Below, piece by piece: positions 1 to 5,462 of a stretch of 5,917 nt of DNA (the stretch's first letter is position 1; every line of letters starts with the position of its first letter). Location: NCBI GenBank assembly GCA_024763115.1, contig JANTGB010000154.1, positions 1 to 5,917 on the forward strand. The letters run 5' to 3'. The notes under the pieces were generated by a model. That model was not told the DNA's origin and did no database searches. It was given only the letters and a program-made list of their open reading frames with translations. The position numbers and the translations under genes were made by a program. This DNA comes from Desulfobulbaceae bacterium (GTDB taxonomy: Bacteria; Desulfobacterota; Desulfobulbia; Desulfobulbales; SURF-16).

Positions 1-91
1 CCTTAGATTCGTTCGTTTGGGACTTCGAAGCATACTTGTGCTATTCGAGAAGGCCCAAACGGGCGAAGATGAGGTGCTGGTGAACGCTTAC
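1..91. repeat. Long imperfect palindromic element, left end cut by window
   Basis: Positions 1-28 pair with 45-74 as a long imperfect hairpin. The core arms are gtttgggacttc (15-26) and gagaaggcccaaac (47-60), and the apex is agca/tgct around 29-42. Outward, bases 1-14 pair with 61-74 with only two mismatches (6-7 against 68-69) if G-U pairs are allowed. Beyond the paired part, gtgaacgcttac (80-91) resembles, in the same orientation, the right end of the palindrome at 5260-5445 (9 of 12). Its partner arm would lie left of the window. No transposase is visible. I infer a dispersed palindromic element (REP- or MITE-like). Whether it is multicopy cannot be seen from one window. Confidence 0.6.
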
Positions 92-118
92 TATTTTGTT
101 TATCCTGCATGTGGTTAA
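2..118 (+). other. Open frame, possible 3' tail of an upstream gene
   Basis: One forward frame stays open from the window edge to a TAA at 116-118, giving about 38 residues ending in the sequence VYPACG. Nearly all of it lies inside the palindrome at 1-91, and I recognise no domain in it. It may be the C-terminus of a gene that runs into the element, as the kinase at 4264-5349 does at the other end of the cluster. It may equally be a chance open frame in repeat DNA. Confidence 0.18.
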
Positions 119-173
119 ATTATTATGCTGTTAACATGTTGAACTGCTATGGTAAATTTCCCCTGTGCCTTTT

Positions 174-203
174 AGGCGGGTTGCCTTAAACCCGCCTTTT
201 TTT
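174..203 (+). terminator. Intrinsic (Rho-independent) terminator upstream of lpxD
   Basis: A perfect 9-bp GC-rich stem, aggcgggtt (174-182) with aacccgcct (189-197), closes a 6-nt loop. A run of seven T follows at 197-203. This is the standard intrinsic terminator shape on the forward strand. It most likely ends the transcript of a gene left of the window and separates it from the lipid A genes, so the main lpxD promoter should lie at or after this point unless the site is leaky. Confidence 0.85.
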
Positions 204-217
204 GTTATTTATAGCGC

Positions 218-237
218 AACTATTCAACTTAATAGTT
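218..237. promoter_or_regulatory. Inverted repeat in the lpxD leader
   Basis: A perfect 7-bp inverted repeat, aactatt (218-224) and aatagtt (231-237), has a 6-bp spacer and ends 13 bp before the lpxD start. It sits in the short 204-250 stretch between the terminator and lpxD, where the promoter is expected. It could be a small operator or a weak AU-rich hairpin in the leader. I see no convincing -35/-10 pair around it, and an AT-rich match of this length can occur by chance. Confidence 0.3.
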
Positions 238-250
238 ACGGTTCAAAGTT

Positions 251-1300
251 ATGAGTAAAAAAATATCACTGAAAAAACTTGCAGATCTGGTTGAGGCCGA
301 ACTTTTCGGTGATGATTTAATAATTTATAATGTAAACAGCCTTGAAGCAGCGAAAGAAGGTGAGATAACCTTTATTGTCCGGCCGAATGAGCTGGAAAAA
401 ATTGCCGCCACCCGGGCTTCGGCAGTCATTGTCCCGGAGTTCAACCGGGACAGCGGTAAGTCTCAACTGAAGGTAAAAGATCCAAATCTTGCCGCTGCCG
501 TCATTCATAATTTTTTTATGAAGCATGACTTTAAGGCTGAAGGTATTCATTCCTCGGCCCATATCGGTATTGATTGTCATATCCCTGCTGCCGTCAGCAT
601 CGGCCCCATGGCTGTTCTGGGCGACCGGGTAAGGCTGGGAGAGCGGGTAGTCATTTATCCCGGTGTTGTTCTCGGCAGCGATGTGACCATCGGCGCTGAT
701 ACGGTTATAGGGGCCAATTCCACTGTTTTGTCCGGTTGCCTGATCGGCTCAAATGTTTTAATCCACAGTGGCGTGGTTATAGGCTGTGATGGCTACGGCT
801 ACGCAACCGATGCCTTGGGAAACCATGTCAAGCGACCCCAGGTTGGTATTGTCCGCATAGAAGATGAGGTTGAAATCGGCGCTAACGCCTGCGTTGATCG
901 GGCCACCTTTGGCGAGACGGTGATTCGTCGTGGAGCAAAAATAGATAATCTTGTCCAGGTCGGTCACAATGTAGATATAGGCGAAAACAGTTTACTGGTA
1001 GCTCAGGCAGGTATTGCCGGCAGCACCGTGCTGGGTCGAAATGTCGTTTTAGGAGGCCAGGTTGGGGTGACCGGCCATGTTAAGCTTGGTGACCGGGTTA
1101 TGGTTGGAGCTCAGTCAGGGGTTATTAATAATCAACCGTCTGGTGCGGTTATTTCCGGGACTCCGGCCTTTGCCCACCGACAGTGGCTGCGGTCAAGTTC
1201 GGCCTTTACCGGACTTCCGGCCCTGGCTAAAGAGATTAAAAACCTGCGAGCTGAAATTGCCGAAATTCGTAAAAAGTTACAAGAAATGAGGAATAAGTAA
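251..1300 (+). CDS. lpxD: UDP-3-O-acylglucosamine N-acyltransferase LpxD
   Basis: Transfers a 3-hydroxyacyl chain from acyl-ACP to the 2-amino group of UDP-3-O-acylglucosamine, the third step of lipid A synthesis, in the cytoplasm. The 349 residues match the family length. An N-terminal uridine-binding domain (about 1-100) is followed by a long left-handed beta-helix of hexapeptide repeats (about 101-300) and a C-terminal helix rich in Lys, Arg and Glu (325-349). His239 in the motif QVGHNVDIG is the expected catalytic base, at the same number as in E. coli LpxD. The segment GCDGYGYATD (178-187) is the usual LpxD loop. The ATG at 251 gives the normal family N-terminus, although no clear Shine-Dalgarno sequence precedes it. 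The stop codon overlaps the fabZ start by one base. It is the first gene of the cluster, 47 bp after a terminator. Confidence 0.96.
   Translation: MSKKISLKKLADLVEAELFGDDLIIYNVNSLEAAKEGEITFIVRPNELEKIAATRASAVIVPEFNRDSGKSQLKVKDPNLAAAVIHNFFMKHDFKAEGIHSSAHIGIDCHIPAAVSIGPMAVLGDRVRLGERVVIYPGVVLGSDVTIGADTVIGANSTVLSGCLIGSNVLIHSGVVIGCDGYGYATDALGNHVKRPQVGIVRIEDEVEIGANACVDRATFGETVIRRGAKIDNLVQVGHNVDIGENSLLVAQAGIAGSTVLGRNVVLGGQVGVTGHVKLGDRVMVGAQSGVINNQPSGAVISGTPAFAHRQWLRSSSAFTGLPALAKEIKNLRAEIAEIRKKLQEMRNK
1288..1293 (+). promoter_or_regulatory. Shine-Dalgarno sequence of fabZ
   Basis: GAGGAA lies 6 nt before the fabZ ATG, inside the last codons of lpxD. It is the only strong ribosome binding site I see before any of the seven genes. 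It supports the 1300 start and translation of fabZ coupled to lpxD. Confidence 0.7.
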
Positions 1301-1743
1301 TGACTACCGAACAACCTGTTGAGATTAAGGAAATTTTAAAAATGCTCCCCCATCGTTTTCCCTTTATTCTGGTAGACCGTATCCTGGAATATGAAGCCGG
1401 GTCGAGCATCAAGGGTTTAAAAAACATTACTATAAATGAACCTTTTTTCCCCGGTCATTTCCCGGTAGAGCCGGTCATGCCCGGAGTGCTGATTGTTGAG
1501 GCCATGGCCCAGGTAGGTACCCTGCTGGCCTATCTGACCATCCCGGAAATGATCGGCAACAAAATTGTTTATTTTGCCGGAATAGATAAAGTTCGTTTTC
1601 GCCGCAAGGTCATCCCCGGAGATCAGATCATCTTTGACCTGAACATCCTGAAGCGGAAAAAAAGAATAATTAAAATGGCGGCCAGGGCACTGGTTGATGA
1701 TCAGCTGGTTACTGAGGCTGAACTGTTGGCCAGTATTTCTTAA
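1300..1743 (+). CDS. fabZ: 3-hydroxyacyl-ACP dehydratase FabZ
   Basis: Dehydrates (3R)-hydroxyacyl-ACP to trans-2-enoyl-ACP in fatty acid elongation. It draws on the same 3-hydroxyacyl-ACP pool that LpxA and LpxD use, which explains its place between them in many Gram-negative genomes. The 147-residue protein is a full-length single hot-dog fold. Visible motifs are LPHRFPFILVDR (16-27), FPGHFP with catalytic His53, and PGVLIVEAMAQ with catalytic Glu67. The FabA-type features of an isomerase are absent, so FabZ fits better. Its ATG shares one base with the lpxD stop (TAATG), and its own TAA shares one base with the lpxA ATG, so the three are very likely translated from one message. Confidence 0.96.
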   Translation: MTTEQPVEIKEILKMLPHRFPFILVDRILEYEAGSSIKGLKNITINEPFFPGHFPVEPVMPGVLIVEAMAQVGTLLAYLTIPEMIGNKIVYFAGIDKVRFRRKVIPGDQIIFDLNILKRKKRIIKMAARALVDDQLVTEAELLASIS

Positions 1744-2552
1744 TGAGTAAAAACATGAAAATTCATCCAACCGCAGTTATTGATCCCGCAGCGGAGCTCG
1801 ATTCATCCGTATGTGTCGGAGCATATTCAGTTATTGAAAAAGATGTCCGTATCGGCATAGACAGCATCGTTGACGGCCATACCATTATTTCCGGGCCCAC
1901 GACAATAGGCGAACGGAACCGGATCGGTTCTTTTGCCTGTATAGGAGCCGCACCCCAGGATATTCATTACCAGAACGAACCAACCCGCCTGACCATAGGC
2001 AATGATAACTGGATCAGGGAATATTCCTCACTGCACCGGGGCAGTCCCGGCGGCAAGGGCATAACTGTTATTGGTAACAGTAATCTGTTAATGGCCTACT
2101 GCCATGTGGCACACGACTGCCGGCTGGATGATAATATTATCATGGTAAATAATGCCACTCTGGGCGGCCATGTGGAAATCGGCAAACGGGCTAATATCGG
2201 TGGCATGGTGGCGGTTCATCAGTTTACCCGCATTGGTGAATACTCATTTATCGGTGGAATGTCCGGCATCAGCATGGATGTTCCGCCATATATTATTGTG
2301 GCCGGTATCCGCAACAAAATGCAGATTCGCGGAATTAACCGAATCGGCCTGAAGCGGGCCGGTTTTTCCGCTGAAACCATAAAAAATCTTTCCCGGGCCT
2401 TTAAGATAATTTTTAAAACCCCGGATCTCCTTCTCCAGGAGGCCCTGGCTGAAGCTATTACGATAATTCCGGACTGTAAGGCCGTTCGTCATCTGGTCAA
2501 TTTTTTCAAGGAATCAGATCGGAACGTAATGAGATTAAGCACGGATGACTAA
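1743..2552 (+). CDS. lpxA: UDP-N-acetylglucosamine O-acyltransferase LpxA
   Basis: Catalyses the first, reversible step of lipid A synthesis: transfer of a 3-hydroxyacyl group from ACP to the 3-OH of UDP-GlcNAc. It is a 269-residue cytoplasmic protein of the homotrimeric beta-helix family. Hexapeptide repeats fill about residues 6-190 and a helical C-terminal domain follows (about 195-265). The motif HVAHD (121-125) contains His124, aligned with catalytic His125 of E. coli LpxA. Gly172 aligns with E. coli Gly173, the residue at the floor of the acyl pocket. The start at 1743 overlaps the fabZ stop (TAATG). A second in-frame ATG at 1755 (Met5, MKIHPTAVID) is also plausible, and no Shine-Dalgarno separates the two. 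The gene overlaps lpxI by 8 bp. Confidence 0.96.
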   Translation: MSKNMKIHPTAVIDPAAELDSSVCVGAYSVIEKDVRIGIDSIVDGHTIISGPTTIGERNRIGSFACIGAAPQDIHYQNEPTRLTIGNDNWIREYSSLHRGSPGGKGITVIGNSNLLMAYCHVAHDCRLDDNIIMVNNATLGGHVEIGKRANIGGMVAVHQFTRIGEYSFIGGMSGISMDVPPYIIVAGIRNKMQIRGINRIGLKRAGFSAETIKNLSRAFKIIFKTPDLLLQEALAEAITIIPDCKAVRHLVNFFKESDRNVMRLSTDD

Positions 2553-3375
2553 GATCGGCATTATAGCCGGGGGCGGTCAGTTTCCCCTGCTCTTTGTTGA
2601 CGCGGCCAGACGGCACGGCAGAAAGGTTGCCGTTGCCGCCCATCGAGGTGAAAGTGATTCCGCTCTTGAAAAGGCGGCTGACAGTATCTGCTGGATAAAA
2701 CTTGGTCAGCTCGGCAAGATCATCAAATTTTTTAAAAAGGAAGGGGTGCGGGAGACCGTTTTTGTCGGAACCATTACCAAAACCAGAATTTTTCGTGATA
2801 TCCTCCCTGATCTCAAAGGGTTGACCCTCTGGAACAAGATTGATGTCAAACAGGATGACGCAATCCTGCGAGCTGTTGCCGGAGAAATTGAAAAGGAAGG
2901 AATCAAGGTAATTGAGTCCACCATCTTTTTAAAGGATCTTCTTTTCCCCCAGGGCATTCTTACCAAGAAAAAACCCTCCAGGGCCCAGTTTGCCGATATC
3001 AAATTCGGCTGGAAAATGGGCCGGGCCATCGGCGCGCTGGATATTGGTCAATGCGTGGTGGTGCGGAATAAGACCGTGCTGGCGGTTGAGGCCATTGAGG
3101 GAACAGATGCGGCCATTAAGCGGGGCTGCGCTCTGGGCCGGGAAAAGGCGGTGGTCGTTAAATTGCGCAAACCGAACCAGGATTTTCGTTTTGATCTACC
3201 GGCCACGGGCATAAAAACCATTGAAACAATGGTGGAATCAGGCGGCGCCCTGCTGGCGGTTGAGGCCGGACAATCACTGCTTTTTGACCAAGATAAGATG
3301 ATCGGGCTGGCCGACGAGGCCGGAATTGTTGTCCTGGGGGTTACAGAGTCGGCTAATGGCGAGCTGAAGTTTTGA
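2545..3375 (+). CDS. lpxI: UDP-2,3-diacylglucosamine pyrophosphatase LpxI
   Basis: Hydrolyses UDP-2,3-diacylglucosamine to 2,3-diacylglucosamine 1-phosphate (lipid X) and UMP. It is the functional substitute for LpxH in alphaproteobacteria and several other groups and belongs to the family once called DUF1009. The 276 residues match the family. Visible motifs are an N-terminal glycine-rich GIIAGGGQFPLL (4-15), EAIEGTDA (182-189), and KPNQDFRFDLPATG (209-222). Asp217 in the last is my best candidate for the catalytic Asp known as D225 in Caulobacter; that equivalence is inferred from motif position. The ATG overlaps the lpxA stop region by 8 bp, so translation is probably coupled. The usual partner lpxB does not follow; a nucleotidyltransferase starts 42 bp after the stop. 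Confidence 0.93.
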   Translation: MTKIGIIAGGGQFPLLFVDAARRHGRKVAVAAHRGESDSALEKAADSICWIKLGQLGKIIKFFKKEGVRETVFVGTITKTRIFRDILPDLKGLTLWNKIDVKQDDAILRAVAGEIEKEGIKVIESTIFLKDLLFPQGILTKKKPSRAQFADIKFGWKMGRAIGALDIGQCVVVRNKTVLAVEAIEGTDAAIKRGCALGREKAVVVKLRKPNQDFRFDLPATGIKTIETMVESGGALLAVEAGQSLLFDQDKMIGLADEAGIVVLGVTESANGELKF

Positions 3376-3417
3376 ATTTCAGCTGTCAAAGACCATTTTT
3401 CACCTGTCATAATTACC

Positions 3418-4263
3418 ATGAAAGCCATGATCCTTGCCGCCGGGTTCGGTACCCGGCTTAAGCCCTATTCCCTGCTCCGCCCCAAACCTATCTTTCCCGT
3501 GCTTGACGAACCTCTTATCCGCCGGACAATCAGGCAGCTGCGTCGACATGGCTTCAACAAAATCATTATTAACGCTCATTATCTGCGAGAACAGTTTGTC
3601 GGGCTGTTGAGACGCGAAAAAAATATCCATCTCCAGCTTGAAGATAAAATTCTCGGCACCGGCGGCGGTCTGCGCCAGGCTTCAGTCAAGCTGGGCAAAG
3701 AGCCGGTACTGGTGATCAACGGTGATATATGTCATGATATTAACCTGGCCGCAGTATATGCCGAACATCTACAGTCCGGGGCAGACGCAACTCTCATTCT
3801 CCATGATTATCCCCGTTTCAATAATGTCTCGGTTAAGGGTGACAGGATTTGTTCATTTGCTGAAAAGGGCGGCCGGCAACTGGCCTTTACCGGTATTCAT
3901 ATTCTAGCCCCAGCCCTGCTTACCATAATTCCGCCGGATACCTTTTATAATATTATTGACTGCTATCGTTACTGGATAGCCAGGGGAGCTTTTATCAGAT
4001 TTCAGCAGATCACTGACTGGTGGACAGATATGGGAAGCCCGGCTGATTATCTGGCCCTGCACGAAACTTTGCTTAAACGAGAAAAAACATCTTTTTTTCT
4101 TGGTTCCGAAGTTGAGCTGGGCCGTGAAGTGAAATTTGTCGACTGGGTATGTATCGGCTCCGGAGCCCGGATCGGTCGTGGGGCCAGGTTATCCGGGGTG
4201 GTGGTCTGGGATGGCGCCGAGGTGGCGGCTGAGGCTGATCTTCAACACGCAATCGTGACGTAA
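3418..4263 (+). CDS. MurU-like sugar-1-phosphate nucleotidyltransferase with short beta-helix tail
   Basis: Predicted to join a sugar 1-phosphate to an NTP, giving an NDP-sugar and pyrophosphate. The N-terminal GT-A-like domain (1 to about 220) shows LAAGFGTRLKP (6-16) for NTP binding, RPKP with Lys23, GTGGGLRQA (80-88), NGD with metal-binding Asp103, and WWTDMGSPADYL (201-212) with a second likely metal ligand, Asp204. These features and the overall pattern resemble MurU (MurNAc-1-P uridylyltransferase) and GDP-mannose pyrophosphorylases. Pseudomonas MurU is about 223 residues; this one has 281, the extra part being hexapeptide-like repeats (about 229-275). The next gene, a kinase, abuts it with TAA-ATG, which suggests a shared pathway. 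No Shine-Dalgarno is visible, but the ATG gives the family's normal start, MKAMILAAG. The nucleotide and sugar used are not determined by sequence. Confidence 0.85.
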   Translation: MKAMILAAGFGTRLKPYSLLRPKPIFPVLDEPLIRRTIRQLRRHGFNKIIINAHYLREQFVGLLRREKNIHLQLEDKILGTGGGLRQASVKLGKEPVLVINGDICHDINLAAVYAEHLQSGADATLILHDYPRFNNVSVKGDRICSFAEKGGRQLAFTGIHILAPALLTIIPPDTFYNIIDCYRYWIARGAFIRFQQITDWWTDMGSPADYLALHETLLKREKTSFFLGSEVELGREVKFVDWVCIGSGARIGRGARLSGVVVWDGAEVAAEADLQHAIVT

Positions 4264-5349
4264 ATGCATAGACAAATCCAGCAGTTGCTGGCAGCAAACA
4301 ATCTTTTGCCTTTTGCCGCATGGCAGATAAGCAGACTGACCGGCGATGGTTCCGACCGGATATTTTATCGACTGACAAGTGATGAGGCCGCGCCCCTGAT
4401 CATTGTTTTTCCCGGTAAAACCAACCACAAAGGGCTGCATGAGGCCAGGGCCGCCTTTTTGCTGGGCCGTCATTTTCGCGCCAAAGGTATTGCCGTGCCG
4501 GATATTCTCGGTTTTGCCGAGCAAAGCGGGGCAATAATTTTTGCCGATCTTGGCGACGTTCATCTGCAGACCCTGGTCAGGGAACAGCCTGATCAGCTGC
4601 TCTCCTGCTATGAAAAAACCATTGACTCTCTTATTGCTTTCCAGTTGCGGGGACGGGATGATTTTCCCCTGGCCGCCTGCTGGGATACGGCCTGCTACGA
4701 CCGGCAGCTTATGCTGGAGCGGGAATCAGGCTATTTCGGCCGGGAATTTTGCCGGGGGTTGCTGGGAATCGATACCACTGAGGTCGAAGAAGAATTTCAA
4801 AAACTAGCCGATTGGGCCGCCGCGCAGCCGACTGATTTTGTCCTGCATCGTGATTTTCAGTCGCGCAATATCATGATGAATAAAGATCATCCCGTAATTA
4901 TTGATTATCAGGGCGCCCGGCCCGGCCCTCTGGCCTATGACCTGGCCTCTCTGCTCCTTGATCCCTATGTGGAGCTTGGTTTTTCTCAACAGCAATATTT
5001 ACGAGAATATTATCTGACCAAAATCAGTAAATTGATTAAGATAAAGCATGATGAATTTTTGGGTGGTTTTTATTATCTGGCTCTGCAGCGTAATTTGCAG
5101 ATTCTCGGGGCCTTTGCCTTTTTAAGTCAAAAAAAGGGCAAAATATTTTTTTCACGCTATATTAACCCGGCGCTCAGTTCTCTTGACAAACTATTGCAGG
5201 AACCGGCAGGCCGGGATTTTCCCCGGCTGCGCGAACTGGTCGAATCGGCCGGAAACAAACTAAGGGCTCACTCAAAAATAACTTCGCATTCTAAGGCGCA
5301 ATCTGAACATTTAGAAAAGCGATCTGCAATTATGCAATCCTCGACGTAG
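4264..5349 (+). CDS. AmgK-like phosphotransferase (APH family), C-terminus encoded by a repeat element
   Basis: A small-molecule kinase of the aminoglycoside phosphotransferase/protein-kinase-like fold, 361 residues. The glycine-rich segment GDGSDRIFYRL (27-37) opens the N-lobe. EARAAFLLGRH (60-70) may carry the helix-C glutamate, and FADLGD (93-98) marks the hinge. VLHRDFQSRN (193-202) is the catalytic loop with Asp197 and Asn202, and VIIDYQGARPGPLAYDLA (211-228) has metal-binding Asp214. No lysine stands in the expected beta-3 strand LIIVFP (45-50). Adjacency to a MurU-like gene suggests an anomeric sugar kinase such as AmgK, which phosphorylates MurNAc or GlcNAc at C1. An antibiotic-resistance role is unlikely in this housekeeping context. 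Residues 333-361 are encoded by the palindromic element at 5260-5445 and are hydrophilic and unlike the family, so the native C-terminus probably lay near residue 332. Confidence 0.82.
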   Translation: MHRQIQQLLAANNLLPFAAWQISRLTGDGSDRIFYRLTSDEAAPLIIVFPGKTNHKGLHEARAAFLLGRHFRAKGIAVPDILGFAEQSGAIIFADLGDVHLQTLVREQPDQLLSCYEKTIDSLIAFQLRGRDDFPLAACWDTACYDRQLMLERESGYFGREFCRGLLGIDTTEVEEEFQKLADWAAAQPTDFVLHRDFQSRNIMMNKDHPVIIDYQGARPGPLAYDLASLLLDPYVELGFSQQQYLREYYLTKISKLIKIKHDEFLGGFYYLALQRNLQILGAFAFLSQKKGKIFFSRYINPALSSLDKLLQEPAGRDFPRLRELVESAGNKLRAHSKITSHSKAQSEHLEKRSAIMQSST

Positions 5350-5445
5350 CTCTGCTATGCCTGCGGTTGCTTGCAATTAGATCACTTCTCTGAATGTCCA
5401 TATTACACCTTATCTCTACTAATTTATTTTTGCGTGAACCCTAAG
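5260..5445. repeat. 186-bp near-perfect long inverted repeat (MITE- or REP-like element)
   Basis: Almost the whole segment folds on itself. The outer arms 5260-5281 and 5424-5445 match at 19 of 22 positions. The middle arms 5292-5325 and 5379-5412 match at 27 of 34. The centre contains cgtagc-tct-gctatg (5345-5359), a tight hairpin with one G-U pair. The arms begin ctaagggctcac on the left and, read in reverse complement, cttagggttcac on the right. CAAA flanks it on both sides (5256-5259 and 5446-5449), as a 4-bp target duplication would. There is no transposase frame inside. The element covers the last 29 codons and stop of the kinase gene and most of the gap before der. A run of T's after the hairpin is missing, so it is not a standard terminator. 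Mobility and copy number are inferred, not seen. Confidence 0.78.
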
Positions 5446-5462
5446 CAAAACCAGACAAACCA

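Noticed and set aside
121..203. Possible small RNA ending at the terminator, from a TATTAT -10-like box at 121-126
   Set aside because: The only -35-like match, TTGTTT at 96-101, is 19 bp away and poor. There is no conservation to lean on, and the terminator is explained by an upstream gene.
251..2552. Internal repeats within lpxD and lpxA as DNA-level repeats
   Set aside because: The periodicity is at the protein level (hexapeptide beta-helix rungs) and the DNA copies are too diverged to be a nucleotide repeat.
3362..3384. Inverted repeat agctgaa/ttcagct overlapping the lpxI stop, as a possible terminator
   Set aside because: The 7-bp stem has a 9-nt AT-rich loop and no T-run directly after it; the nearest T's are over ten bases away. 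It is too weak to call, and the following gene is probably cotranscribed.
3048..3428. Reverse-strand open frame of 126 codons opposite lpxI
   Set aside because: It is antisense to a clearly conserved lpxI and rich in Ser, Thr and Pro, as expected from the reverse complement of coding DNA. No start-site signal was found.
4073..4563. Overlapping reverse-strand open frames of about 100-125 codons
   Set aside because: They lie antisense to the nucleotidyltransferase and kinase genes, have low-complexity Pro/Arg-rich translations and no recognisable domain. They are shadows of the forward coding frames.
4264..5349. Aminoglycoside resistance gene
   Set aside because: The APH fold is shared by many sugar and small-molecule kinases. 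The abutting MurU-like gene and the housekeeping context fit a sugar kinase far better, and no mobile resistance context is present.
5260..5445. CRISPR or rRNA/tRNA structure as the explanation of the long palindrome
   Set aside because: There is one inverted pair and no series of spaced direct repeats. No tRNA cloverleaf or conserved rRNA segment can be read in it.
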